From NCBI GenBank assembly GCA_014529385.2, contig CM043947.1, forward strand, positions 97,684,036-97,748,035: a stretch of DNA of 64,000 bases, written 5' to 3'. How positions within the stretch are numbered: position 1 is the first letter of the stretch; each line of letters starts with the position of its first letter. The notes beneath the pieces were generated by a model that did not search any database, was not told where the DNA came from, and saw only the letters and a list, made by a program, of their open reading frames with translations. The stretch is from Adiantum capillus-veneris (lineage: Eukaryota; Streptophyta; Polypodiopsida; Polypodiales; Pteridaceae). The position numbers and the translations under genes are program-made. This document shows positions 48,963 through 61,154 of the stretch, in pieces.

Positions 48963-49910
48963 TCTAGCAGGCAAGGGTGTGGCAAACTATGTTGGGCGCA
49001 TTTCTGACACCCCGTTTTTTGTAAATTTGTATATATGGACATGAATCCCGATGTCAAAAGGGCTTGTCGGCTTTAGTTTTGTGGGTTTTTTAGCTTGCTT
49101 TAGCAAGCACATGTACATGCACTGCAAGTCGCTAGTCTAGTGACAGCTGTCGGGCTACTGTAAGTGTCCGTGAGTGAGTTTTTTGAAGTGAGCCTTGTAT
49201 ATAACTTAAACTCATGTACAAACTAAAAAAAGTTCAGCCAAAGATCATAAATTTGTAGGTTTTAGCTCGTTCTGTCTCCTTGGTGCTCTTGGATGCAGTT
49301 TTTTGCCCCGACTAGCATTCTCTACATGTAGTCGTGCTCGGACAGCTCTCTGTTCGTGTCAATTTTGCTCATGGGGGCGTATGGAATCAATTTTAGTCAT
49401 CTTGAGCTTTCTCACCAGTCATTTTTCAAGCTTTCTCTCAAGCTTTAAAGTGCCCCAATTGGAGTTGTGCTCATCAGGTTACGACTAGTTCTCTGCAGGG
49501 TTATGACTATGGCAACCTAGTGGCAAATTGTGTGTAGATAGATTCGGAGGGCATGTATCTATGAATTTTGGAATTGATGTTGAAGTTGTGAGTTTGTGAT
49601 GTTTGATTGTGAAAGGAGAGGCTCTTGTCTTCATATGCATTGGTCAGCGTGTGTTATAAATCCATGCTTTGACAGGGTTTTGCTCCTATGTGACATAGTC
49701 TCTTGGGTGGGCGACGGCTAGTAAATTCCCAAGGGTCTACTCCTATTGGACTTGTGGTGTTTCAAAAGGATTTTGCGAAGCTTTTGGTGTCTTTTAGTTC
49801 TCTTTCAATGCTCTTGGGTGACATCGCTATAGAGGTGTTCCAGTTTGCTTGTTTCCCAACAACGTGAGTGCAATAGATCGAAGGGATTATTTATTTTTTC
49901 TCACATTTTC
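48963..49910 (+). repeat. Gypsy2 PPT and 3' LTR (right end uncertain)
   Basis: The purine-rich CAAGGGTGTGGCAAACTA (48972-48989) is followed by TGTTGGGCGC at 48990, like the gypsy1 3' LTR junction. The 5' LTR is not in the window, so the right end cannot be fixed; a CA near 49900-49910 (TTTTCTCACA) is only a candidate. Confidence 0.5.
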
Positions 49911-49984
49911 ACATACAGAAGGATACCAAAGTAAAAATGGGAAATTCTTTTACAAATTTATTAGGAAAAGGTTCTATTTTATTT

Positions 49985-50072
49985 GTGAAAAATTCATAGT
50001 TAAGGAGTTTTATAAATAGTCCTTGAACGCATGTGATATACACAATTTATACATAGTGACCCCTAGAAGCTT
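49985..50072. mobile_element. Fragment related to the 218-bp MITE
   Basis: Contains CCTTGAACGCATGTGATATA and then CATAGTGACCCC, matching the right end of the MITE at 42270-42487 (CTCTTGAACGCACGTGATATA, then AAGTGACTACCCC). The left end and TSD could not be found. Confidence 0.4.
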
Positions 50073-50204
50073 TGTTGATGGGGAGGAGCATGTGAGTGGG
50101 AATCTTAAGTTCGTCAAACCCTATGACAACAAATATGTAGCAAGTGAGGAGGAGAAAAATGAGCGAAATACGTAGAGAAAATAGGCAGATTCTGTTTTTG
50201 CAGA

Positions 50205-50410
50205 ATTCACCGATAGAAAAATGTGCGCCAAAATCGACGTCGGTATAAGCATTGATATAGGCGTCGGTATCCTCCTTGGAATCAGCGTTGAAAATTTTAA
50301 ATTTGATTTTTAAAAAAATTGGTCTCCTATCAAATTTACCCACACATATACCGACGCTTGCCATTGACATCGGTAATTTGATGTCAGAATTTATGTGATC
50401 TCTTGTAGTG
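50205..50410 (-). mobile_element. One end of a CACTA-type transposon
   Basis: The segment ends TCTTGTAGTG, whose complement CACTACAAGA is the classic CACTA terminus. Inside are repeated subterminal words (CGACGTCGGTATA, GGCGTCGGTATCC, ACCGACGC), typical of the subterminal region of plant CACTA elements. No opposite end was found in the window, so this is a fragment or a heavily decayed short element. Confidence 0.55.
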
Positions 50411-50836
50411 AATTGAGATCCAATATAAAAGACTTAATCGACAACAATATGTTGGAATTCTGGACCCAAAGAAAAAGTGATTTGTTTACCGATGAGATAA
50501 TGAACAATAGCTCTCTCCATAAAGACAATCCAAATAAGAGATGCAAAGATTCTAGACTTATGTTGCCCCTACGGTGCACAGTCAAAAGTGAGGATGTCCC
50601 TAGATGTATGAGACAAGATGCATGGTCTACATGGACCTCAATAGGCTTAGTGAGTGATGTTGTGGGAAAATTCTCAAGATTAATCCAGAAAGCTTGGTAT
50701 AATGCCATGACTCAAAGTAAGTAGACGTGGACTTGGTAGTAAACACACCAAAGAGATTCCCAAGAGTTGATGGAGGATGTTAGCATAGAGAAATTTTCTC
50801 CATGTCGTCACATAGGTAGGATAACGTTGCGCCATT

Positions 50837-50871
<35 letters not shown>

Positions 50872-50976
50872 CCCATGAAATTTCATTTTTCCCTCTGACA
50901 AGAAACAAGTGATAAAATCCCAGGACCTACCTAGTGATAGTCCTTAACATGATTGCTTTATAATGTGCATGGTGTG

Positions 50977-51067
<91 letters not shown>

Positions 51068-51963
51068 CAACAGGCAAAAATCCCGCTTATCTCCACATAT
51101 ACACACATGCACAAATACTACATTGTACCTCACTGTTGATTTCATACAAAAACTAAGAAAGCATTTTGTTGGGTGTATATGGTGGCACAATAGGATCTCA
51201 ATATGATGAAGCATATAATTAATATCTATTTAGTAATGCCATTTTAAAAAGCTACTTATGCAACCCATACACATAAGAGATCACAAAGGAGATGTGGTCA
51301 TCTTGGCCAATCAAGCATGATCCTTCACATCTTAAGGCATGCAGGACGTTCAAGGAAATTTAAATTTACAGCAGAGATGAGAAAGGATTGCTTTTCCTTC
51401 TTCTATTACCACTTGTTACTTGCTCCAAATTTCAGTTCTAGCTAAAAAATATAGCGCTCTATAAGCCCCAAAAATGACAATGAAAACGAGCACAATTTGC
51501 TATTATAAACCACATGAACATTCCTACATAGTTGGGACACTGAAACCTTTCTTTTTAGCACTACAAAGAGTGTTGGATGCACAAAAAATAAGGCTACGAT
51601 GAACACAAAAATCCACCAACACAAGAAATTACCTAACCTTGAAGGGTAATTCTTGCCAAGAAGCTACATTTTACTATCTTCAAAAAAGAACATACCATCA
51701 TTAGAAGATAGGATCTTGCTGTCTATTGTGAAAACATTGTGCTTACACTATTTGGAAGACAAGGCTTGCAAACTTGCCTCTAATGCCATTTATGTTCACA
51801 AAGTTATGTTCCTTCAACCAAAGCATGGATATTCATGGACACAATATTCCCACCATTTGACATGTCCTTACATTGTGCCCAAGGACTTGCCATGGTAGAT
51901 TCATGACTGCGTGCTAAGGATTAACGAGTTCATGCTTCATACAAGAGACATTACACACACTGG
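50411..51963. other. Spacer with microsatellites, no gene supported
   Basis: A (CT)n tract at about 50839-50867 and a compound (TG)18(AG)24 tract at 50979-51062. Overlapping ORFs on both strands at 50391-50724 (105 and 109 codons) have no motif I recognise. Confidence 0.5.
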
Positions 51964-52173
51964 AGAGAGATAGATAGATAGATTTTATTATCGTCCTCGG
52001 AGGTCAAATATGACCTATGGGACCAAAGTTACATGTGATGTAGTATGTGTATGGCTGATGAGTGACTCTCGATGCTCCAAAATTGTAGTGATGAGAGTCG
52101 CAATGGAGAGCCCACACTTTGGCTGGGAGAGGAAAGTGTGTAGGTCTAAGTTATGGCTGAAAATGTGAGAGAA

Positions 52174-54066
52174 TCAAGTTCGGATGTGATCAAAAGCTGA
52201 GCACTCTAGTAGTGTGTGGTACTCAGACTCTCGAACTTGTAGTGAGCATAATGTGCACAATCGATTTGACTCTTCTCCATTGCCCCAACGCCCTACCTCG
52301 CATCGAAGGAAATGGGAGCTAAGCCGAATTGCTGCGATAGTGCGTATCACGGACAAGGGAATAGGCTCAAGCATGTAAGTGTGAGTACGGTTTCCTCTCT
52401 CAGCGAAGAACATGGTTTTGTAGTTGGGGGCAATATAGGTGGTGTAATGTATGAAGCGTGACCCACCGGATTTCTCCCAAGCCGTAACACATTGGCGTTG
52501 TAGAAAATCTTCATTCACTTGAGAGTCAATTGAATCATCATGTAGCAAGTGTAATGCATCCCATCTCCCAAACCACTTCATTATGTCTTGCATCCATCCC
52601 GTGCTCAAGATCTTGCTTTTATGCATCTTTTGAACTTTTTTGCTTGCTTCCCATGCAATTGTAGGAAGTCGATGTGAGGGGTTTTGGCGCATCTTTATCA
52701 TGTACTCCACAACCCTTTCCATGCCCATAACCTCAATTGGAAGAGATCCCGACTCAAGAAGTAGGAGCATATATGGTGTTTGTGTCTTAACTTGGAGAAA
52801 GTTTGTAAGAAAACGCTTTTGGACATTCTCAAACTCTTTCCAAGTAGACTTTGAGATGCTCCCGCCCCACACTTCAACTCCATAAAGAAGAACCGGTGTC
52901 ACCAATGCATCAAAAAGATACTTCTTGAGAACCCAACACTTGATGTTTCCCGCATTACACATGTTCTCAAATGCATAATATTCTCTCTTTCCCGCTTCCA
53001 AACGACGCATAGCACATTCATGCCACTTGTGATTGGATGGAACCTCAAGGCCAAGGTACTTAAAGCTCTCAACAACTTCAAGTGTCTCGTTGTTGTACAC
53101 AATGCATGGCTTCTCCTTATGGTTGGTTTTCACAAGTATAACCTTTGTTTTGGATTCATTTACAATCAGCCCACTATGCAAGAAAAAGTTCTCAAGGACA
53201 ACCAGAAGCTTTTGTGCATCTTCTAAAGTGTGTGCTAGAAGCACTACATCATCCGCATACAACAAAAGCATGATTACCGCATTGCAAATAGTGACCTCTT
53301 CAATGCCTTCTTCTTGCATAAAGTCAAGTACCATTTGTTCCAATTGATCGATGCATAGACCAAAGAGAGTTGGTGACAATGGACATCCTTGTTTAACCCC
53401 AATAGTGCTTACAAATTTTTTTGAAATTTCTCTTCCCATGCGCAATTGACAAATCACCTTCTCATAGATTCGAGAAACCACAAGCATAAACTCACTTGGC
53501 ACTTGGAGTTCTTCCATCCTACTCCACAAATTGTTATGTGGAATCATATCAAAGGCTTTCTTAAAGTCCACAAAACAACAATACAATCGCTTGCCTTTCA
53601 ACCGACTTTCCTCCATGAGAACACGAAGAGTGACAAGATGATCAATGGTGCTATGGCATCGACGAAAACCCGCTTGTCCCTTTGCACACTTGTCATTCTC
53701 TTCAGCCCAATCACTCAATTTCATCTCCATTATGCACCCAAACAACTTTGCCATAAGAGACCCAATCATTATAGTCCGGTAGTTGCTTACATTCTTTACA
53801 TCCCCTCGTTTATGCAAAGGCTTAACCCAATTAGTACTCCAATCATAAGGCATACCATGTTGAAGTGAAAGGTTAAACATATCACACATCCACTCATGGG
53901 TAAAATCTCCCGTCCATTTGATCATCTCCGGCTTGATACCTTGAAGATCTCCCGCTTTGCGAGTGGCCAACTCTTCAAGGCGACGGCATACATCCTCAAT
54001 AGTAAAAAAAGATGGCATACATGGGAGAACCATAAAATGGCATTTTTTCAGTATTTTCTTGCTCAT
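52174..54066 (-). pseudogene. LINE reverse transcriptase
   Basis: A 630-codon frame. RT motifs in order: RRLEELATRKAGDLQGIKPEM, NYRTIMIGSLMAKLFGCIME, GQAGFRRCHSTIDHLVTL, CFVDFKKAFDMIPH (first catalytic Asp), GVKQGCPLSPTLFGL, MLLLYADDVVLLA (the YADD catalytic pair) and FKYLGLEV. The C-terminus has CTLCSLQVRESEYHTLLEC, a Cx2C...HxxxxC zinc-like motif common after plant LINE RTs. The enzyme copies element RNA at a nicked target. It is intact within itself, but joined to the endonuclease only through a frameshift in the 53996-54066 overlap. Confidence 0.85.
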
Positions 54067-55405
54067 ATAATTGCCTACAATGTGTGTACATATCCACTAG
54101 GCTCAAGTTACCAAAATTCTCAACCCGCTTGCCTCTCAAGTTTCTCCAAAATCTTCCACATGCATGTGCCTTTTCTTGGACTTGAAATTCTTGTTGATTT
54201 ACTTCCCATCTTCTTCTCTTCTTTTGAATCAATGCCTTGTATGTATGCAAATGACTTCGATAGTTGTCTTTGTCCATAGTTGCATCAAGCTTTATCAAGG
54301 ACTTTCGAGCATCTTGACATTCTTTATCAAACCACCTTTTGCATGATCTATCTTTGTTGATACCATGGAGATGCTTTATGGCAAAGCATTCTTCCGCACA
54401 AGAACAAATAGCTTTCTTGAAAGCTTCCCATTTAGTTTCCAATGGTGCATCACATTGAAGCTTTGTCATCCATAATTTTTGCTCAACCATTTCAATGTAC
54501 ATTGGTGCCCGTTTGAAATCCATACATAGTGATAACTTCTCTTTCCTTTGGCTGCAATTATCATGCTTAGTTGCTTCTCCACATGAAAGGTCAATACATA
54601 ACGTGCGATGGTTGGATTCCGGGGTCCATCGACCAAACATAAAACTCTTTATGCGATACATGATGGCTTCAGAGAGTAGCATATAGTCAATCACACTATC
54701 CCCATTATGTCTCCTACATGTAAATCCATTGGTTCCACTCCACAAAGATACACCATCGGCAATGAGCATACCCGTGCTATTACACATGTGTAAAAGTAAC
54801 TTTCCATAGTGATCTGGCTCTTTCTCATCCATTGAAGTACGATCATACAAGTGAACTTCCTCCAACTCCCTTGAAATGTATGGCATATCAAATTGTTGAG
54901 TATCATGTTGCAATGTTTTTGTGCGAGCATTCATATCCCCAAATACAATAACATCACCTTCACCTTTGAAATAAGCAATGTCCTCTTCGAAATCAGAAAA
55001 TGGTTGATCTCTATCCATGCAAGCATAAAAGGGAGAATCATGATGAGGAATGTAGCAACCGGCTACAAAAATGGGTGCTCTTTTTGGTGTCATAATTTTC
55101 AGCCATACATAACGTTTGTACTTGTTATCTTTCACAATTGATACAAAATCTTCCAATCCTTTCTTAACCATACATGCTAACCCTCCTTGTCCTCTTCGTT
55201 GCTTGAGATTCTTTGACCACATCAATGAATGTACATTGTAATCCTCCAAGCCGTTAATCCTTTGTGTATCATGCTCCCAAGTTTCAACAAGAAGTACAAC
55301 ATCGGCTTTGCTTGTTAGTTCATCAATGCCAACCCCCGCATTCCATGGGTATCCATTACAATCCCAAAAGCATATTTTCAATTGTAACTCGGTCTCATAG
55401 GTCAC
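53996..55405 (-). pseudogene. LINE endonuclease domain (APE-like) with frameshift into RT
   Basis: A 469-codon frame with APE-family landmarks: LLVETWEHD (catalytic Glu region), VIVFGDMNART, DSVIDYMLLS and SNHRTLCIDL (the terminal SDH-like motif). It nicks target DNA to prime reverse transcription. The frame begins after a TAG near 55407 with GTG, so the real start is unclear. The last residues (MPFYGSPMYA) overlap RT coding in another frame, pointing to a single small indel around 54030-54060 in a T-rich run. Confidence 0.8.
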
Positions 55406-55409
55406 GCAT

Positions 55410-55583
55410 CCCTATTTTCTTGAGAGACTTGCCTCCTCCTTAGGCACATTTTCTTCATGAGAGATCTCCTTGTTTTTATTATTCTTTTCCTCATATGCCT
55501 TGCGACGCATATTTTGTTGCTTAATAGTGCGATCTTCACATACAAAACATTTTGTATCCCTCAAATAGATCCAACTATTATCA

Positions 55584-55584
<1 letters not shown>
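55410..55584 (-). pseudogene. LINE ORF1 C-terminal remnant
   Basis: The minus strand reads KCFVCEDRTIKQQ, then a lysine/glutamate-rich segment (MRRKAYEEKNNKNKEISHEE) ending at a TAG at about 55407-55409. Position and basic/coiled composition suit the end of an RNA-binding ORF1 protein, with a possible broken zinc motif. Truncated upstream by the (GA)n tract. Confidence 0.4.

Positions 55585-55627
<43 letters not shown>
55585..55627. repeat. (GA)n microsatellite
   Basis: About 20 uninterrupted GA units at the 5' edge of the LINE. Confidence 0.9.
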
Positions 55628-55629
<2 letters not shown>

Positions 55630-55785
55630 CACCCTCATTCTCAATTGAAGCTAAGAGATGCCTCCCAGTGCTCCACTATTTTTTCCTCTCCTCATAGACA
55701 TACTTCACTTAACTAGTCACCTTTTGTACCTTTGATGTCGTGTGTGAAGAAGAAGGGAAACATGATGCAAGAAACAAGAGGGGAG

Positions 55786-56060
55786 TGTAGAAACTTAAGT
55801 CTAGAATGATAATTGCATAATTGTAGTAGAGAGAAATAGAACTCTCATTAATGAATAGAAAACTGAATACTCTAATACAATGGATCAGTGGAGCATGTAG
55901 CTCTTTATATACATGTGGAGGTAAGGGCTAACTCCCAAGAGTTGCTCCATAGTTAGGGGTAGCAATTTAAGGGAGTTGATCTAGGCAGAGATTTAAGGGT
56001 GAGGTAAATTATGGGTGGCTCACCCTTCACCTAAAAGTCATGTGGAAAGGGACTTTGACA
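55786..56060 (-). repeat. 3' LTR of Copia3 (275 bp)
   Basis: Plus strand TGTAGAAACTTAAG ... GACTTTGACA. Aligns with 61155-61425, with small indels around GGATCAGTGGAGCATG. Confidence 0.9.
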
Positions 56061-56172
56061 ATCCCCCCTAAAGGGTGAGCTACTCCTTGAAATAAAAGAA
56101 ATAGCTGCAAAGATTGAACCAACCTCTGAATACAAAAAGGAAGTCTAATACATAGCTCTAAAATAGAACCCT

Positions 56173-57612
56173 TCAAGGACAGGGGCACCTGAGAGGGACG
56201 AGGTTGAGGGCACCGCATGAGGCAGTTTGCTTGGCTGCAGGAACGGATTTTGTCAAGAAAAAAGTCCAATTCTCCTCATTGCTAACATACGCGAGCTGCA
56301 AAAAATTCTCTTGGACCAAGTCTTTCAATAAATGATGACTAATTTTTATATGCTTTATCTTTGATGGAAAAGAGAGGGATTCAGCCAAGGTGATGGTCGA
56401 TTGGTTGTCGTAGTGGAGGATGACAGGGTCATCTGTCATAGAAAAGAGCAATGTGAATTTTGAAATAAGCTCTGGTAGACATAGTGCTTCACGAGAAGCA
56501 AGGGCGGCAACAACATATTTCACTTCAGTGGATGATTGAGCGATGGATGACTGGCACTTGGTTTGCCAGGAGATAGGGTCACCTGCAAGGTTAAACACAT
56601 AACCTCCAGTGGAAAAACAATGTGGGTTATCACGGGCTCAATTTGCATCAACATATCCAGAGAGGGATATAGGAGTACCTGGATCATAAGAATAAGTAAG
56701 CGTGTATCCTTGTGTAGTGCGAAGATAATGTAGTGTAGGCTTAGCAGCTTGTTTATGTACTTTGTAGGGTTTAGCCAAAGAGCGAGAAAGCATGTGTCCA
56801 GCATAGGATAGATCAAATCATGTGCATGATATTAAGTAGCGGATCTGGCCACAAAACTTAGGAAAATGGAATTCAAGAAAATATAAGGCATCAGCATGAG
56901 TGTAGGCATGATATTCTGGTGCAAGCTTGTGCTTAAGAGGGAGAGGGGTAAGCTCATAGGATGATGCAGATATACCATAATAAGTAAGGAGTTACTCAAT
57001 GTATTCTGCTTGATAGAGACTAATGGTTTTGCGGATCAGATCACGCGTCACTTGTATGCACAAGAAATAAGACATTGGGCCCTTGTGAGTGACGGAAAAC
57101 TCTTGGGAAAGGCAATCTATGGCTTTCATAATGATATGTTCGAAAGTGCCTAATAGAGGAATATCATCAACAAAGAGACCAAGTATGGCCATACCTTCAG
57201 CATAACACTAGATGTAAAGGTTATAGTCAATTTGGAGGCGCTCCTAGCCACAACCTATTAGGTACTCATGCATCCATGTATACCATTCTCGAGCGGATTG
57301 CTTGAGCCCATATATGGGCTTGTTGAGTTGGTACACATGATTTGGATAAGCTGGATTGGCGAAGTGGGGTGGTTGAAACATGTAGATGAGTTCACAGAGA
57401 ACTCCATGAAGAAAATCCGTTTTGATGTGGAGACAATGTAACAGAAGATCAAACTTAGTTGCAAATGCAACTAATAGGCGAAAAGCGATCATGTTAAAAA
57501 CAGGGAAGTATGTGCCAAAATAATCGACGCCATATTGTCGTGAGAAACCATGAGATACTAAACGATCTTTGTAGCGCTCGACAGTGCCATCTGCATGATT
57601 TTTTTTTTTCAA
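56173..57612 (-). pseudogene. Copia3 RT and RNase H
   Basis: RT pieces in order on the minus strand: VERYKDRLVSHGFSRQYGVDY, LLHCLHIKTDFLHG (KTDF replacing the usual VKNAF), IYGLKQSAREWYTW, LGLFVDDIPLLG (FVDD catalytic box), then RNase H with LSGYVDANWARDN, ISWQTKCQSSIAQSSTEVKY and LHYDNQSTITLAE. Stops fall near 57241, 57210, 56990 and 56810. All motifs are present in order but many positions are substituted, so it is long dead. Confidence 0.8.
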
Positions 57613-57642
57613 GAGCCACTTACAAGAAATGATGTTGTGATG

Positions 57643-59460
57643 CTACGGTGGGTGGAGGCACCAAAATCCATGTGTTTTCTTCTTCGAGAGTGTCGAGCTC
57701 CTCCATGATCGCTGCATGCCATAGAGTGAGGTTAGAGCATTTGCAATAGAGAGTGGGAGTGCATCTTCCGAGGGGTTACGTGGTCCTATTGTGGTGCGCT
57801 CGTCCAGCATAACAATGGAAAAAGCCGTTAGATATCTTGGATGGAGCGGGTGCAAACACGGTGGCTAGAGGCAGCATGATCCAGCTCAGGAGGATGTGGT
57901 GAGGAGCCATTTGATGAGGCGGTAGGGGAAGAAGTGGCAGAAGCAGAGGATTGGGGTTCTACTTCATCAACATCAAAAGGCATGGGGATATGAGGAGGAG
58001 TTGCATGGGATTTTGGAGCGGGAACATGTGGTGGCGAGGGTGGTGGTGTGGAAAGCCAGGCACATTTGGCTGGCTCGCGATAGGGAGCCACACAAAGATT
58101 TTCTGGAGGGAGGCTTCTTTTGCGTGCAGTTTGATATGTGCGCACCATGCTTGGCGGTGGAGGTGATAAGAGGGCACTTTGGGAGGTCGCTGAAAGACAA
58201 GAGCCGATGAAGAGGGGAAAAGGGGCTGCGTGAAGAGTTGGTGGGAAACGGAAGTGTGCTGCAGGAGGTGAAAGAGAAGATGGGAATGGAAGGAGGGATG
58301 CACCAAGAGGTGTAGGGGCTGGTGGGGCAACATGTCTAGCTACAGAAGGAGTTGCACCATGAGGTGGAAAAACTGTCGGGTGTGGGAGAAGAGGTGCGCT
58401 AATGACTAAGGTGACTTGGCGAGTAATAGAAGGGAGAGGGAGGGTTGTGCCATGAGAAGTAGAAGTAGCAGAATCAGTTTGTTTAAGTAGGGGTGTGTGA
58501 AGAGGTGGAGGAGGCACCGAATGTGGAGGTAGAAGTGGGCAATTATGGCCTTTTGAGAGAGTTAATGTAGGAGATGAATTTGGCACTGAGTGAGGAGAGG
58601 TTTGAGATGGGGGACGTTTATGTGAAAGCTCAGGTGAAGTATGAGATGAGGGTTTTACGGCTATTGAGAGATTACCTAAGAGGAGATAATCTTCGTTGAA
58701 AATTATAGAGAGGGCGAAGAAAATATTGTTGGTGGTGGGATGATGAAGCCGGTATGCTTTCAATCCAAAGAGATCTCCAAAGCTCACAAAAATAGCACGA
58801 CGTGCGCATGGTGCGAGCTTCAATGGAGGTTGCGTGTTAAGAGAATAGGCAACACACTCAAAAATGCGTAGGTGACCAAGATGAGGAGGGTGGCCGAACC
58901 AAAGTGTATATGGCATGGTTAGCGGGTTGCATGTAAAGGGAATGCAATTTTGGAGATAGCATGCTGTAGTCGTAGCCTCCTCCCAATATGAGTTGTAGAG
59001 GCTTTCCTGGAGCATCATTGCGCGTGCAGCTTCAAATAGCTTGTGATTTTTTCTTTCTGCACGACCATTTTGTTGTGGGTGGTCGGTGATGGTGAATTGT
59101 TGTTGTATGCCGGCTTGTTGACATAAGGTGGCAAAATCTTGATATTTGTATTCTCCGCCATTGTCGGTGGGAAGAATCTTGATGCACCTATCAAGACAAT
59201 TCTCTACGAGTGCTTTGAATTTTTGAAAGCGTGAGACTGTAGCACCTTTGTCTGCTAGATAATATGTGAAGGTGTATTTTGTGAAATCATCAATGAAGGT
59301 CAACATGTACTTGTTGCCTGTGAGTGATGTGGTAGTCAGAGGGCCACATAGATCTGAGTGGATGAGCTCAAGAGGTGGACTAGCACGTGATTGAGAGACT
59401 GGGAATGGTGCATGATGTGATTTTGCGAAGATGTTGCCTTCACAAAGCGTGATATGTCTG
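57643..59460 (-). pseudogene. Copia3 integrase with a long proline/serine-rich insert
   Basis: LELIHSDLCGPL (first Asp) just upstream of 59306, then FIDDFTKYTF, LPTDNGGEYKYQDF (second Asp), HPQQNGRAERKNHKLFEAAR (Glu), GHPPHLGHLRIFECVAY. The frame then continues without a stop through about 190 residues rich in P, S, T and H (about 58650-58080) before resuming copia-like sequence. Such a linker between integrase and RT is known in some copia elements but is long here. The open frame 59306-57828 is well preserved compared with the rest of the element. Confidence 0.8.
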
Positions 59461-59462
59461 AG

Positions 59463-61028
59463 CTACTTTCGCAGACATAGTGCTAGGCAGCGATTTGTGA
59501 GAGAGCGAAGCACATGCTGTGAAATGTGGCCTAAGCGATAATGCCATTTGAGTGTACTGTCATGAGATGATGCAGAAACTGATGAGGCTAATGCATGTAG
59601 AGGTGTAGAGTTCCTTATGGGGTAGAGGCACCCAACCTTAGGAATATGGAGATTGTGGTGGTGACCATCCTTTGCCTTGGTAGTGATGAAACATCCATTG
59701 GCAATGAATTTGATGTTGATGCCGGTTTTAGTGAGTGTATTGACTAAAATGAGGTTCTTCTTGACTGTTAGGATGAGGTAGATGCGCAAGAAATTACGAT
59801 TTGAGGTCCCGTGGGAAGAGTGATGTGGACATTGCCATAGGCCTTCGCAATTTGAATGCTATTATCACCCAAACATACTTTTAGTGGGTGCTCAAGATAT
59901 GTGAGATGAGTGAGCCAGTCAGCATGATATGTCATGTGATTAGTAGCTCCAATATCAAGTAACCAAGTATCAGAAAATGAGCTTTCAATAGTGCTCGCAT
60001 AAAGATGCATAGGATAGGGTGGTTGCTCTTCATAAGTAGATATTTCTGCTTGAGGTATATCAGCATAATGAGCTTGGCTATTATAAGAAATACAGTGCCT
60101 AGGCCCCCCTTGAGGGTAAAAGGAATAGTTATGAGAAGGTGCAACAGAGTGACGGGGAAGCTATTATGGTTACCTTGTTAGCGCGGTTGACGACAATCTT
60201 TAGTAAGATGCCCAAATCCATTACAGTTTGTACATTGCTTTGGATTGGGATTTGTGCTGCGTTCTCCTTGATGTTGAAGTTTCCATGCCATGTATTGATT
60301 ATACTGACAAGGTTGATTGAAGTTTCCTTTGCAATGATTCTGATGTTTATGATGTATTGCCGTTGTAATCAAGGCTGTAGATTTTGATGATCCACTAGTT
60401 TGATCGCGAAGTGTCTCCTCTTGCTTGATCTTTCACACCAAATTTTGGATCTGTAGGTTTACCGAGGTGGCCTACGGGGTAATAAAAGCTCGCCAAGATG
60501 CAGGTAAGGCCGCTAAGAGAAGCATACTTTGCAGTTCTTCAGGGATGAGCAGCCCTTGTATATGATAAGTTCATCAAGAATTATCTGCCATGCTTCTACA
60601 AATTTAGGGAAAGACTAACCTTCAGACATGGTCGTGTTGACTAGTTTCTTGAGGAGAGAAACCTGGTAGACCAAGTGAGTATGCTCTTAGTTCTTCTTGA
60701 AGAATTGCCAAATGGCATTGGCCATCGCCAATTTCTTGACCATTTGGACCTGTCGATCGTGGTAGTGGAGAATAAGCTCCATCATTGCATTATTGTTTTT
60801 TCTTTCCCATGCAAAATAAAGATCGGCGATGCCCTAAGGGTCTTTCTCTTTGCGTAGGTCGGGTTGCTCGTCGATGCCCGATGTGACCTCCCAAAGTTGC
60901 AGCAGCTGCATGAGGTACAGTTCCATCCTAAATTTCCACACTTGGTAATTTGAGCCATTGAGCTTGTCAATGACGTATTTCGGTTTATGGGTAGATGTAG
61001 ATGATGAAGATGAAGCTTGGTTAGCCAT
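59463..61028 (-). pseudogene. Copia3 gag and protease
   Basis: ATG at 61026-61028 starts MANQASSSSSTSTHKPKYVI and KLNGSNYQVWKFRMELYL, the usual copia Gag opening. A TAG-type break near 60834 and others follow. Zinc knuckle CTNCNGFGHLTKDC at about 60235-60190. Protease WLLDIGATNHMT at about 59965 with DIGA in place of DSGA. The GAG-pre-integrase segment (59789-59463) ends DSTLKWHYRLGHISQHVL. Multiple frame changes. Confidence 0.8.
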
Positions 61029-61154
61029 CTTGCGAGGTTCCGGGCTCCTCGAAGATCGAAGAGGGTGATAAATAGCTTCTAGTGTGGATTAATTAGGATT
61101 GAATGTAATTAGCGCTAACAAAATAGACTTAGGCTCTAAGTTGCTCTGATACCA

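Larger units (their letters stand above)
51964..55590 (-). mobile_element. LINE (non-LTR retrotransposon)
   Basis: On the minus strand the order is an ORF1 C-terminal remnant, APE-type endonuclease, reverse transcriptase, then a C-terminal cysteine-rich motif, a 3' untranslated region, AATAAAA and a short (ATCT)n tail at about 51964-51990. Endonuclease followed by RT without LTRs or integrase is diagnostic of LINEs. A (GA)n tract at 55585-55627 marks the 5' edge, so the element may be 5'-truncated there. I did not find a clear target duplication. The clade was not assigned. Confidence 0.85.

Noticed and set aside
50047-50370. 107-codon minus-strand ORF
   Set aside because: Overlaps the CACTA subterminal repeats and the MITE fragment; probably non-coding.
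53446-53868. 140-codon plus-strand ORF in the LINE
   Set aside because: Antisense shadow of the reverse transcriptase.
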